A stretch of DNA of 29,337 nt from the NCBI GenBank assembly GCA_044349305.1, contig JBIKRF010000021.1:1-29337 (forward strand). The letters run 5' to 3'. This DNA is from CAIZGX01 sp044349305. Lineage in GTDB: Bacteria > Bacteroidota > Bacteroidia > Flavobacteriales_D > Sanyastnellaceae. Positions 14,794-24,000 of the stretch are shown here, one piece after another. How positions within the stretch are numbered: the first letter of the stretch is position 1; each line of letters opens with the position of its first letter. The notes below the pieces were generated by a model, which was not told the origin of the DNA, did no database searches, and saw nothing but the letters and a program-made list of their open reading frames with translations. Both the position numbers and the translations under genes were made by a program.

Positions 14794-15795
14794 TTGGCTT
14801 CGGCCTACCTAAACATATTCAAACCCCGACGAATCGAGCATTTTCGAAGCGTTGGGGTTTTTCTTTTTCTTTTTTTTCTAGTTGGAAGTAGACCGTTCGC
14901 GCAATCGGAAGATCGTTTGGGTTATTTCGAAATGGAACAATCGGTGCAGACGCCAACCGGAGAATTGTATGGAACACTCACGGTTCCCATTTTGAAAGGA
15001 ACCTTTCCAGTTGCCTTGATTATAGCAGGTTCTGGACCCACAGACCGAAACGGGAACAACCCGCAAATGAAAAACAATTCCTTGCAAATGTTGGCGCACG
15101 AGCTGGCTTCGCAAGGCATTGCTTCGCTGCGTTACGACAAACGGGGCATTGGTGAGAGCGCACCCGCTATGATTTCCGAAGAGCAATTGCGATTCGAGAA
15201 TTATGTGGAAGATGCGAAAGCGTGGGCTGCTCAATTGAAAACCGACCCGCGTTTCAGAAAACTAATCGTCATTGGACACAGCGAGGGATCTCTCATTGGA
15301 ATGTTGGCTTGCGAACAAGCCGATGCTTTCGTTTCGTTGGCAGGGGCCGGAAGGCCTATTGATGTTATTTTGAAGGAACAACTTGCTGCACAACTTACTG
15401 GAAAGAAAAAACTTCTTCGCGCTGCGAACGAAGGCATTTCAAAGCTTAAAGAAGGCAAGTTGGTGGAAGACGCACCAATGGAACTGTTCGGCTTGTTTCG
15501 TCCTTCCGTTCAGCCCTACCTCATCTCCTGGATGAAATACGATCCGGCGAATGAAATTTCGAAATTGAACATTCCAATTGTCATTGTCCAAGGCACCACA
15601 GACCTTCAGGTTCAAGTGAAAGACGCAGAATTGCTTCACCAAGCATGCCCGCTAAATTCGAAGCTTATTGTTATTGAAGGAATGAATCACATTTTCAAGA
15701 TGGCACCTCTAGATCGAGTGAAAAATATTGAGACTTACTCTAATCCGGAACTGCCGTTGGCACCTGAGCTTTTGAGAATTATAGAAACGCTCTGA
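14794..15795 (+). CDS. Secreted alpha/beta hydrolase (serine esterase/aminopeptidase type)
   Basis: An alpha/beta-hydrolase of 333 residues if it starts at the TTG at 14794. The N-terminus then has a basic region (NIFKPRRIEHFR), a hydrophobic core (VGVFLFLFFLVG) and a likely cleavage at PFAQ|S, so it should reach the periplasm. The nucleophile elbow is GHSEG (S163). The oxyanion-region motif IIAGSGPTDRNGN precedes it. The acid is probably D270 in GTTDLQV and the histidine H299 in GMNH. Such proteins cleave esters or peptides of unknown identity. The start is uncertain: no ATG lies between 14731 and 14932, and the first in-frame ATG (14932) would remove the signal peptide. The signal-peptide codons overlap a terminator-like hairpin with a T-rich tract. 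Confidence 0.85.
   Translation: MASAYLNIFKPRRIEHFRSVGVFLFLFFLVGSRPFAQSEDRLGYFEMEQSVQTPTGELYGTLTVPILKGTFPVALIIAGSGPTDRNGNNPQMKNNSLQMLAHELASQGIASLRYDKRGIGESAPAMISEEQLRFENYVEDAKAWAAQLKTDPRFRKLIVIGHSEGSLIGMLACEQADAFVSLAGAGRPIDVILKEQLAAQLTGKKKLLRAANEGISKLKEGKLVEDAPMELFGLFRPSVQPYLISWMKYDPANEISKLNIPIVIVQGTTDLQVQVKDAELLHQACPLNSKLIVIEGMNHIFKMAPLDRVKNIETYSNPELPLAPELLRIIETL
14822..14878 (+). terminator. Terminator-like hairpin inside the hydrolase signal-peptide codons
   Basis: AACCCCGACG (14822-14831) pairs with CGTTGGGGTT (14850-14859), 10 bp with one G-T pair and an 18-nt loop. A T-rich run (14858-14878, broken by single C) follows. It looks like the terminator of the 14600 gene, yet the same bases encode the hydrophobic core of the hydrolase signal peptide, so it could be an attenuator. 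Confidence 0.5.
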
Positions 15796-16098
15796 ATAAA
15801 GTTAAGAGAGGGGAAGAGAAGTTAAGAGAGGGGAAGAATGTCTGAAGACTAATTTTCTCTTGACACACTTTTTAGAATTCTACCCTGAACGATCGCCTGC
15901 GGCTAATGTCTTCGACGGTGTTGAATATGAATTCTTCCCTTTTCTTCCCCTCTCTTAACTTCTCTTACCTTTTAATGCTCCTACTTCATAATTGGAACTT
16001 CGTTTTTTATCTTCCCTTCTCTTACCCTCTCTTATCTTCTCTTACCATTTACAAAGAGCATTCGTTGCTTTGCAACATTAGCCTCCGGCATTCTGTCC
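15796..16098. repeat. Repeat-filled spacer upstream of glyS: 20-bp purine repeat, its inverted copy, and hairpin words
   Basis: GTTAAGAGAGGGGAAGAGAA at 15801-15820 is followed directly by a second copy (15821-15840, 17 bases identical). The exact reverse complement of the 17-base core occurs at 15943-15959, and looser pyrimidine-rich copies continue at 15960-15970 and 16011-16049. Between and after them lie hairpin words of the other family: CGCC-TGC-GGC near 15895, GTC-TTC-GAC at 15908-15916 and GTTGC-TTT-GCAAC at 16064-16076. There is no credible gene here; a hydrophobic frame at 15906-16139 is just translated repeat. Confidence 0.8.
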
Positions 16099-16106
16099 TA
16101 TCTTTG
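16099..16106 (+). promoter_or_regulatory. -7 promoter element of glyS
   Basis: TATCTTTG matches TAnnTTTG exactly. It ends 8 bp before the glyS ATG, so the transcript would start within a few nucleotides of the start codon, giving an almost leaderless mRNA. No -33 TTTG stands at the usual spacing. Confidence 0.45.
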
Positions 16107-16114
16107 CCGCCGTT

Positions 16115-17647
16115 ATGGCAGCACAAGAAGACAAATTAAAAGCGGTAATCTCGCACGCAAAGGAATACGGATTTGTATTTCCTTCATCTGAAATTTACGA
16201 TGGCCTTTCGGCCGCCTACGACTACGGTCAGTTGGGTGTTGAATTGAAAAACAACATCAAGAACTACTGGTGGACAGCAATGACCCGCATGCACCAAAAC
16301 ATTGTAGGAATAGACGCGTCTATTTTCATGCATCCGACCACTTGGAAAGCAAGCGGACACGTAGATGCGTTCAACGATCCGTTGATCGACAACAAAGACA
16401 GTAAGAAGCGTTACCGCGCCGATGTTTTGTTGGAAGATTACATGGCGAAAAGCGAAGCGAAAATCACCAAAGAAATAGAAAAAGCGAAGAACCGTTTCGG
16501 AGATGCGTTCGATGAAGAACAATTTCGCGCAACCAATCCGAATGTACTTCGTGCACAAGAGAAAATAGACGCGGTGAAAACGCGTATGAAAGTCGCTTTG
16601 GAAGAAAGCGATTTAGAAGGATTGAAGCAATTGATTGAAGACTGTGAAATTGCTGATCCAGAGACTGGATCTCGCAACTGGACAGATGTTCGTCAGTTTA
16701 ACCTCATGTTCAAAACAGAGCTCGGCGCAGTAAGCGGCGATGCTGGAATTATTTATTTACGTCCGGAAACGGCGCAAGGAATTTTCGTGAATTTCTTGAA
16801 CGTTCAGAAGACGGGAAGAATGAAACTTCCATTCGGAATTGCACAGATTGGAAAGGCGTTTCGCAATGAAATTATTGCGCGTCAGTTTATTTTCCGCATG
16901 CGCGAATTCGAGCAAATGGAAATGCAATATTTCGTGAAGCCGGGTACGGAGATGGAGTGGTACAACTACTGGAAGAACGAGCGTATTAAGTGGCACAACG
17001 CTTTGGGATTGGGTGAAGGAAATTACAAGTTCCACGACCACTTGAAGCTGGCGCACTACGCCAATGCGGCTTGCGACATTGAGTTCAACTTCCCAATGGG
17101 ATTCAAAGAGTTGGAAGGAATACATTCTCGCACCGATTTCGATTTGAAAAAACACGAAGAATTCAGTGGAAAGAAATTGCGTTATTTCGATCCGGAAACG
17201 AACGAAAGTTTTGTTCCGTATGTCATTGAAACCTCTATCGGATTAGACCGCATGTTCTTGGCTGTGTTGTCAAGTTCGTTTGTGGAAGAGAAGTTGGAAG
17301 ATGGAAGTGAGCGCACGGTTCTTCGCATTCCAGCGGCCTTGGCACCTGTGAAAGTGGCGGTATTGCCGTTGGTGAAGAAAGACGGGCTTCCTGAAAAAGC
17401 AAAAGAAATTGTAGATCTATTGAAGTTAGATTTCAACTTGCAATACGACGACAAAGACGCTATTGGCCGCAGATACAGAAGACAAGACGCTATTGGAACG
17501 CCTATTTGCGTTACAGTAGACAACGAAACCTTGGAAGACAATTGCGTAACCATTCGTCACCGCGATAGCATGCAACAAGAGCGCATTCCGATTGCAGACT
17601 TGCATGAAGCGGTAAGGAAGGTTGTGGCGTTGAATCAGTACTTTTAA
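16115..17647 (+). CDS. glyS: Glycine--tRNA ligase (dimeric, eukaryote/archaeal-like class II type)
   Basis: Charges tRNA-Gly in the cytosol. The 510-residue single-chain form is the alpha-2 enzyme, not the two-gene alpha/beta enzyme of many bacteria. Visible are the N-terminal catalytic opening FVFPSSEIYDGLSAAYDYG, IYLRPETAQGIF near 212-223, class II motif 2 starting FRNEIIARQF at 249, and motif 3 around GLDRMFLAVL at 376. The C-terminal anticodon-binding domain begins near 415 (APVKVAVLPLV). The ATG at 16115 is well placed. The stop is followed immediately by a hairpin-word array, with no classical T-tailed terminator. Confidence 0.97.
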   Translation: MAAQEDKLKAVISHAKEYGFVFPSSEIYDGLSAAYDYGQLGVELKNNIKNYWWTAMTRMHQNIVGIDASIFMHPTTWKASGHVDAFNDPLIDNKDSKKRYRADVLLEDYMAKSEAKITKEIEKAKNRFGDAFDEEQFRATNPNVLRAQEKIDAVKTRMKVALEESDLEGLKQLIEDCEIADPETGSRNWTDVRQFNLMFKTELGAVSGDAGIIYLRPETAQGIFVNFLNVQKTGRMKLPFGIAQIGKAFRNEIIARQFIFRMREFEQMEMQYFVKPGTEMEWYNYWKNERIKWHNALGLGEGNYKFHDHLKLAHYANAACDIEFNFPMGFKELEGIHSRTDFDLKKHEEFSGKKLRYFDPETNESFVPYVIETSIGLDRMFLAVLSSSFVEEKLEDGSERTVLRIPAALAPVKVAVLPLVKKDGLPEKAKEIVDLLKLDFNLQYDDKDAIGRRYRRQDAIGTPICVTVDNETLEDNCVTIRHRDSMQQERIPIADLHEAVRKVVALNQYF

Positions 17648-17749
17648 GCCCGAAGGGCGAATGTTGCGAAGCAACGAATGTGCAAGCACGAATGTTGCAA
17701 AGCAACGAATGCCCCTTGGGCGAATGCTTCGCGAATGTCTTCGACGATT
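17648..17749. repeat. Palindromic-word array 3, GAAT dialect
   Basis: Starting on the base after the glyS stop are seven palindromes: GCCC-GAA-GGGC, GTTGC-GAA-GCAAC, GTGC-AA-GCAC, GTTGC-AAA-GCAAC, GCCC-CTT-GGGC, GC-TTC-GC and GTC-TTC-GAC. Six are followed by the exact spacer GAAT, the last by GATT. Stems are perfect and loops are 3 nt (once 2). This is the clearest example of the word-spacer grammar in the window. Confidence 0.9.
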
Positions 17750-17887
17750 CCAATTACACAGTAGGAATTATGCAATAGGAATTACGAAGTAGGAATAACG
17801 AAGTTCCAATTACACATCCCGATAGCTATCGGGAGGAATAAAACCGAAGGTTTTCCCATTACGCAGTTCCTAAGCCCTTTAGGGCGA
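17746..17887. repeat. 14-bp unit array with composite element copy A
   Basis: About five 14-bp units (such as GGAATTACGAAGTA) lead into the 16-bp palindrome CCCGATAGCTATCGGG at 17818-17833, then GGAAT, then the stem-loop AAAACC-GAA-GGTTTT and CC. Near-identical composites occur at 26561-26640 and 27404-27490. A GCCCTTTAGGGC word closes the block near 17874-17885. Confidence 0.85.
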
Positions 17888-18020
17888 CATCCGAAATGCC
17901 CCCAGCAGAGCTGGGGGATAAAAATTCAGTTGAGTTCAATTGCTTAGTGAATAAGAATTAATCTATACACTATCCCCCAGCTTCACTGGGGGCATTTCGG
18001 ATGCCGCTCGCAGAGCGAGC
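17888..18020. repeat. Nested 33-bp inverted repeat plus hairpin between convergent glyS and the giant gene
   Basis: Arm one (17888-17920) and arm two (17971-18003) are reverse complements at 30 of 33 positions. Each arm is itself a hairpin: CCCCCAGC-AGA-GCTGGGGG in arm one, and CCCCCAG with CTGGGGG in arm two. A further hairpin, GCTCGC-AGA-GCGAGC (18006-18020), ends one base before the giant gene's stop. Without T tracts it is not a standard terminator, but it may end or stabilise transcripts from both sides. Confidence 0.85.
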
Positions 18021-18021
18021 T

Positions 18022-21000
18022 CTACTTAATTACTTCAAACCTCTTCACCAACTCTCCAACCCTCACAATGTAATTTCCATCTGCAAGATTTGAAACAGAA
18101 ACATTGGTTTGCGTTGAAAGCAACTGCTGCTTGTACACCAATTTTCCAACGGCATCGAAGATGTACATTTCATTTCCAACAAGGGCGTTGGAAATTTGAA
18201 TGTTCAACTCTGAGCGGGTTGGATTAGGATACAAGTTGATGGTTGCATTCAGTTCGAAGATGCTGTTGTCAATCTGACCGTCGCAGTTCTCGTCGATTCC
18301 GTTGCCTGCAATGTCTTCCGCACCTGGATTAATGCTAGCATTGTTATCGTTACAATCGCTATCGTCAGGGGTGTAGCCGATAGGTTGTGTACATGCTAAG
18401 ATGCTCACCGATGGATTTCCGTAGGTGTCGCCATCGTTGTCTATGAAGTACACCGTCTGAACACCCTCATCTATTTGTCCATCGCAGTTATCATCAATTG
18501 TGTTACAAATCTCTGTCGCACTTGGATTGGTGTTGCTGTTGGAATCATCACAATCGGTGTTGTTCGAAACATATCCAGCACCAAGGTCAGAGCAACTACT
18601 AATTACATCTCCAGCTCCGAAGCCATCTCCGTCTGCGTCTGCGTAGTAATCGAGGAATGTAATTCCGTTATCAATGGTACCATCGCAATCGTCATCTTCG
18701 CCGTTGCAGATTTCTGCAGAAGCTGCATTTTGATTAACGTTGTTGTCGTTGCAATCGGTGTTGTTCGTGACATATCCATTAGGCACCGAACATGCATCGA
18801 GTGGATTATTTAGATCTCCGAATGAATCTCCATCCACGTCCGCGTAGTAGGTCGTGAACACCAAACCATCGTCGATAAGCTGGTTGCAATCATCATCAAT
18901 ATCATTACAAATCTCCTGTGCGCCTGGGAATATTGCAGCGTTGTTGTCGTTGCAATCGCTGCTGCTTGTAACATATCCTTGCGGTTGCACGCATGTTGAA
19001 ATCAACGTTGTTACATCTCCGAATCCGTCTCCATCTGCATCTGCGAAGTAATCAACGTTTGCAATGGTTGTTACCACAACTGCCGTGCTTGTTGAAGAAC
19101 ACGTTGAAGCATTCGTCACAACAACTGTGTACGAACCACTCATTGTTGCAGTGTAAGAAGAATTCGTTGCTCCTGCAATTGCAGTGGCATTGTTGAACCA
19201 TTGGTACGAAAGACCCGCTCCTGTGTTAGCATTCAACACAACACTTCCACCTTGACAGAATGTTGTCGTTGTTGCTGGAGTAATCGTTGCTGTTGGAAGA
19301 GCATTCACAGTAACCGTTGCTGTTGCTGAATTTGTACATCCGTTTGCGCCTGTTCCTGTAACGGTATACACCGTGGTTGTTGTGGTTGAAGAAGAAACGG
19401 TTGAACCTGTTGTTGCTGAAAGTCCAGTTGCCGGAGACCACACATAACTTAATCCGCCAGTTGCTGTTAGTGTGGCAGATTGACCTAAGCAAATTGAAGC
19501 GTTATTAACAGCAACATTCGGAAGTTGATTCACTTTTACAAATTGACTTTCAGTATCAGTACAGCCATTAATGTCCGTAACCGTTACTGTATACAATGCC
19601 TCAGTACTTACCGTAATGCTTTGCGTTGGTGCACCTGTGCTCCACAGATAAGACACTCCTCCGTTGGCAGTAAGCGCAATTGATTGTCCTTGACAAATCT
19701 CCACTAATCCGTTTGGAGATATGCTCGCCACAGGAAGGGCATTCACAGTCACCACCGTCGCAGTGCTCGTTGAAGAACACGTGCTCGCATTGGTAACTGT
19801 CACGGTGTAAGATCCGCTTGCATTCACGGTGTACGATGAAGATGTTGCTCCAGTGATATTCGTTCCGTTTAATCTCCATTGATATGTCAAGCCCGTTCCA
19901 GTATTTGCGTTGAGCAACACACTACCCCCTTGACAGAAGGTCGTTGCACTTGAAGCGGTGATCGTTGCTGTTGGAAGCGCATTCACCGTCACAACCGTTG
20001 CTGTGCTCGTTGAAGAACACGTTGATGCGTTTGTTACTACTACCGTGTAGGATCCACTTGCGTTTGCAGTGTACGATGAAGATGTTGCACCCGTGATGTT
20101 CGTCCCGTTCAACTTCCATTGATATGAAAGTCCTGTTCCTGTATTGGCTGTTAGCACAACACTTCCACCTTGACAAAATGTTGTTGCGCTTGACGCAGTA
20201 ATCGTTGCTGTTGGAAGGGCGTTCACCGTAACAACAGTAGCAGTGCTCGTTGAAGAACATGAACTCGCATTAGTTACCACAACCGTGTATGATCCGCTTG
20301 CGTTCGCCGTGTATGATGAAGACGTTGCGCCCGTGATGTTTGTTCCGTTCAATCGCCATTGATATGAAAGTCCTGCACCGGTGTTTGCGTTCAATACAAC
20401 TGATCCACCTTGACAAAACGTTGTCGCTGTTGCTGAAGTGATTGTCGCAATAGGAAGTGCATTCACGGTCACAACTGTCGCCGTGCTGGTTGAAGAACAC
20501 GTTGAAGTGTTCGTTACTGTTACGGTGTAAGGTCCGCTTGCATTCGCAGTGTATGAAGCACTTGTCGCGCCGCTGATTGCAGACGCATTGTTGAACCACT
20601 GATACGTCAAGCCAGCGCCTGTATTTGCGTTCAACACCACACTACCACCTTGACAGAAAGTAGTCGCAGTAGCTGGAGTAATCGTCGCAATTGGAAGGGC
20701 GTTCACGGTAATTACTGTCGCTGTACTTGTTGAAGAACACGTTGAAGCATTCGTCACAACAACAGTGTAAGACCCGCTTGCATTAGCGGTGTATGAAGAT
20801 GAAGTTGCACCACTAATAGGATTGCCATTTAATCTCCATTGATATGAAAGACCTGCTCCCGTGTTGGCATTCAAAACAACACTTCCACCTTGACAGAAAG
20901 TTGTCGCTGTCGCTGGGGTAATCGTCGCTGTAGGAAGGGCATTAACCGTAACAACCGTCGCTGTGCTTGTTGAAGAACACGTTGATGCATTCGTTACAAC

Positions 21001-24000
21001 AACCGTGTAAGAGCCACTTGCGTTTGCAGTGTATGATGAAGACGTTGCACCAGTAATGTTCGCTCCATTCAACTTCCATTGATAAGTCAATCCAGTTCCA
21101 GTATTCGCGTTCAACACAACACTTCCACCTTGACAGAACGTTGTAGCTGTCGCCGGAGTAATCGTCGCAGTTGGAAGAGCGTTCACTGTTACAACTGTCG
21201 CTGTACTTGTTGAAGAACACGATGAAGCGTTCGTCACAACAACAGTGTATGAGCCGCTTGTGTTAGCGGTGTATGAGGAAGACGTTGCACCGGTGATGTT
21301 CGTTCCGTTCAACTTCCATTGATACGAAAGGCCTGCTCCTGTATTCGCATTCAACACAACGCTGCCTCCTTGACAGAAAGTTGTCGCTGTCGCTGGAGTG
21401 ATCGTCGCTGTTGGAAGTGCGTTCACCGTCACAACAGTTGCCGTGCTTGTTGAAGAACAAGTACTCGCATTAGTCACAACAACCGTATAAGAACCACTCG
21501 CATTCGCAGTGTATGATGAAGAAGTTGCTCCACTAATTGGATTGCCGTTTAATCTCCATTGGTATGAAAGTCCGGCTCCAGTGTTTGCAGTTAACACTAC
21601 ACTACCACCTTGACAAAATGTTGTTGCGCTTGAAGCGGTGATCGTTGCAGTTGGAAGTGCGTTCACAGTAACAACTGTTGCTATGCTTGTTGAAGAACAA
21701 GCACTCGCGATAGTTACAACAACTGTGTAAGAACCACTTGCATTTGCTGTGTATGATGAAGACGTTGCACCACTAATTGGATTGCCATTTAATCTCCACT
21801 GATATGAAAGACCTGCTCCTGTGTTCGCGTTCAACACAACACTTCCTCCTTGACAAAAAGTAGTCCCTGTCGCTGGAGTGATTGTGGCTGTTGGAAGAGC
21901 GTTCACAGTAACAACAGTGGCAGTGCTCGTCGCAGAGCAAGTTGATGTATTCGTTACAACAACCGTGTAAGAGCCACTTGCATTGGCTGTGTATGATGAA
22001 GACGTTGCTCCGCTAATTACAGAAGCATTGTTGAACCACTGATATGAAAGTCCTGCTCCTGTGTTCGCATTCAACACAACACTTCCACCTTGACAGAATA
22101 CTGTTGCAGTTGCTGGAGTGATGTTGGCTGTAGGCAGTGCATTCACAGTAACAACAGTCGCAGTGCTCGTAGCAGAACAAGTTAATGTATTCGTTACAAC
22201 AACGGTATAAGATCCGGTTGCATTCGCGGTGTATGAAGATGAAGTTGCACCACTAATTGGATTGCCATTTAATCTCCACTGATATGAAAGCCCTGTTCCA
22301 GTATTCGCGTTCAACACAACACTTCCACCTTGACAGAAAGTAGTCGCAGTCGCCGGAGTAATCGTCGATGTTGGAAGTGCATTAACCGTCACAACGGTTG
22401 CTGTGCTTGTTGAAGTGCACGATGAAGCATTCGTCACAACAACGGTGTAAGATCCACTTGCATTGGCTGTGTATGATGAAGAAGTTGCTCCGCTAATTGG
22501 ATTGCCATTTAATCTCCACTGATAAGTCAAGCCTGCTCCTGTATTTGCATTCAGTACTACTGAACCTCCTTGACAGAAAGTCGTTGTAGTCGCAGGAGTG
22601 ATTGTAGCGGTTGGAAGTGCATTCACAGTTACTGCAGCTGATGCTGTGTTGGTGCATCCGTTAGCGCCTGTTCCAGTTAACGTATACAGCGTGCTTGCTG
22701 CAGGTGATGCTGTAACCGTTGAACCTGTTGTTGCTGAAAGTCCCGTTGCAGGTGACCATGCATAGCTCACACCACCAGTAGCTGTTAAAGTAGCCGATTG
22801 TCCTGGACAAATAGAAGCATTGCTTACACCAATAATCGGAAGTTGATTCACTTTCACCAATTGGCTCTCGGTGTCTGTACATCCGTTTGCATCGGTAACC
22901 GTTACCGTGTAAACCGCCTCTGTGTTTACAGTAATGCTCTGCGTTGGAGCGCCAGTATTCCAGAGGTAAGATACTCCTCCGTTCCCTGTAAGTGCTATCG
23001 ATTGTCCTTGACAAATTTCCACAATTCCATTCGGCGTAATACTCGCAACCGGATTTCCCACTACAACAGTAATTGTATCTGTGCAGCTCACTCCATTCGC
23101 TGTAACTGTGCACGTGTAGGTTGTTGTTGAAGTTGGAGAAACGTCAATGATTGGAGTTGTTGCTCCAGTTGACCAGAGGTATGATACAGATGAAAAATCG
23201 CTTTCGGTTAAATTGTAATGCTGAACAATTTCAGCCGCACTCAAAGCACGGTTGTATATATGAACATCATCTATATTTCCATGAAAAATTTGATATTCAG
23301 GACTAATTCCACTAATTCTGAAATTTACATCGTAATTGTAATTTGCAGCAGCAGGGTTGCTGTAGCTGTGGTCTAATTGACCATCGATATACTGAGAATA
23401 ATTAATCCCCTGTTTTTTAACAACAACATAATGCCAATCATTGGGTGTATAATTGTTGGAAGGACCGTGTAAATACAAGTTTGTCCAAAAGGCATTTGCC
23501 GGTCCAATATCATAGACTACATATCCCGGCGCATTGTTGTCATTGTATGCTATGCCTATGCCTGTATGAGGAATTGTATTAAACAGACATCGGGTTACTT
23601 GACTCGTGTTCGCAACTTTCATCCATAACCCAATAGTATATTCTTCTTGTCCAATATTAAATACTGGATTGTTAGAAGTCATCGAAGAGCCACCGCCCAG
23701 TTCTATGCCGTTAGAGAAAAAAGATGCGTTAGAATTACCAAATCGATCGGAATCATAAGAGACAAAGTATTCATTCAGTGTATTCCCATTCCCACTTGCG
23801 TCGTTCGCGTTTCCGCAGAACGGCCAATAACCCACGAGTCCTGTTTGAAGGTTGGTTGGAAGTGCTGAACAAGCCGTATTTGAAGAACCACCTTGCGGAA
23901 CTGAAAGCGTGGTGGTTTCTCCAGCACAGATAATACTATCCGTTGCTGAAATAGTCGCATCAATCAATGTTACATCAATTGAATCACTCCCGCTGCATCC

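Noticed and set aside
15906..16139. A 77-codon hydrophobic frame upstream of glyS
   Set aside because: It is the translation of pyrimidine-rich repeats and hairpin words and overlaps the glyS start. No support as a gene, although the giant protein shows that such repeats can become signal peptides.
17648..17749. CRISPR-like regular spacing in the hairpin arrays
   Set aside because: In CRISPR the repeats are constant (about 24-40 bp) and the spacers unique. Here the constant part is 4-5 bp and the variable part is palindromic. No cas gene is present.
18475..18813. 112-codon plus-strand frame (and others at 18854-19196, 22798-23130)
   Set aside because: These are antisense to the Asp/Asn/Gly-rich MopE and Ig-like repeats of the giant gene, where open reverse frames are expected.
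19741..22620. Diversity-generating retroelement target
   Set aside because: There is no reverse transcriptase, no template repeat and no adenine-specific variation. The repeats are ordinary tandem Ig-like domains.
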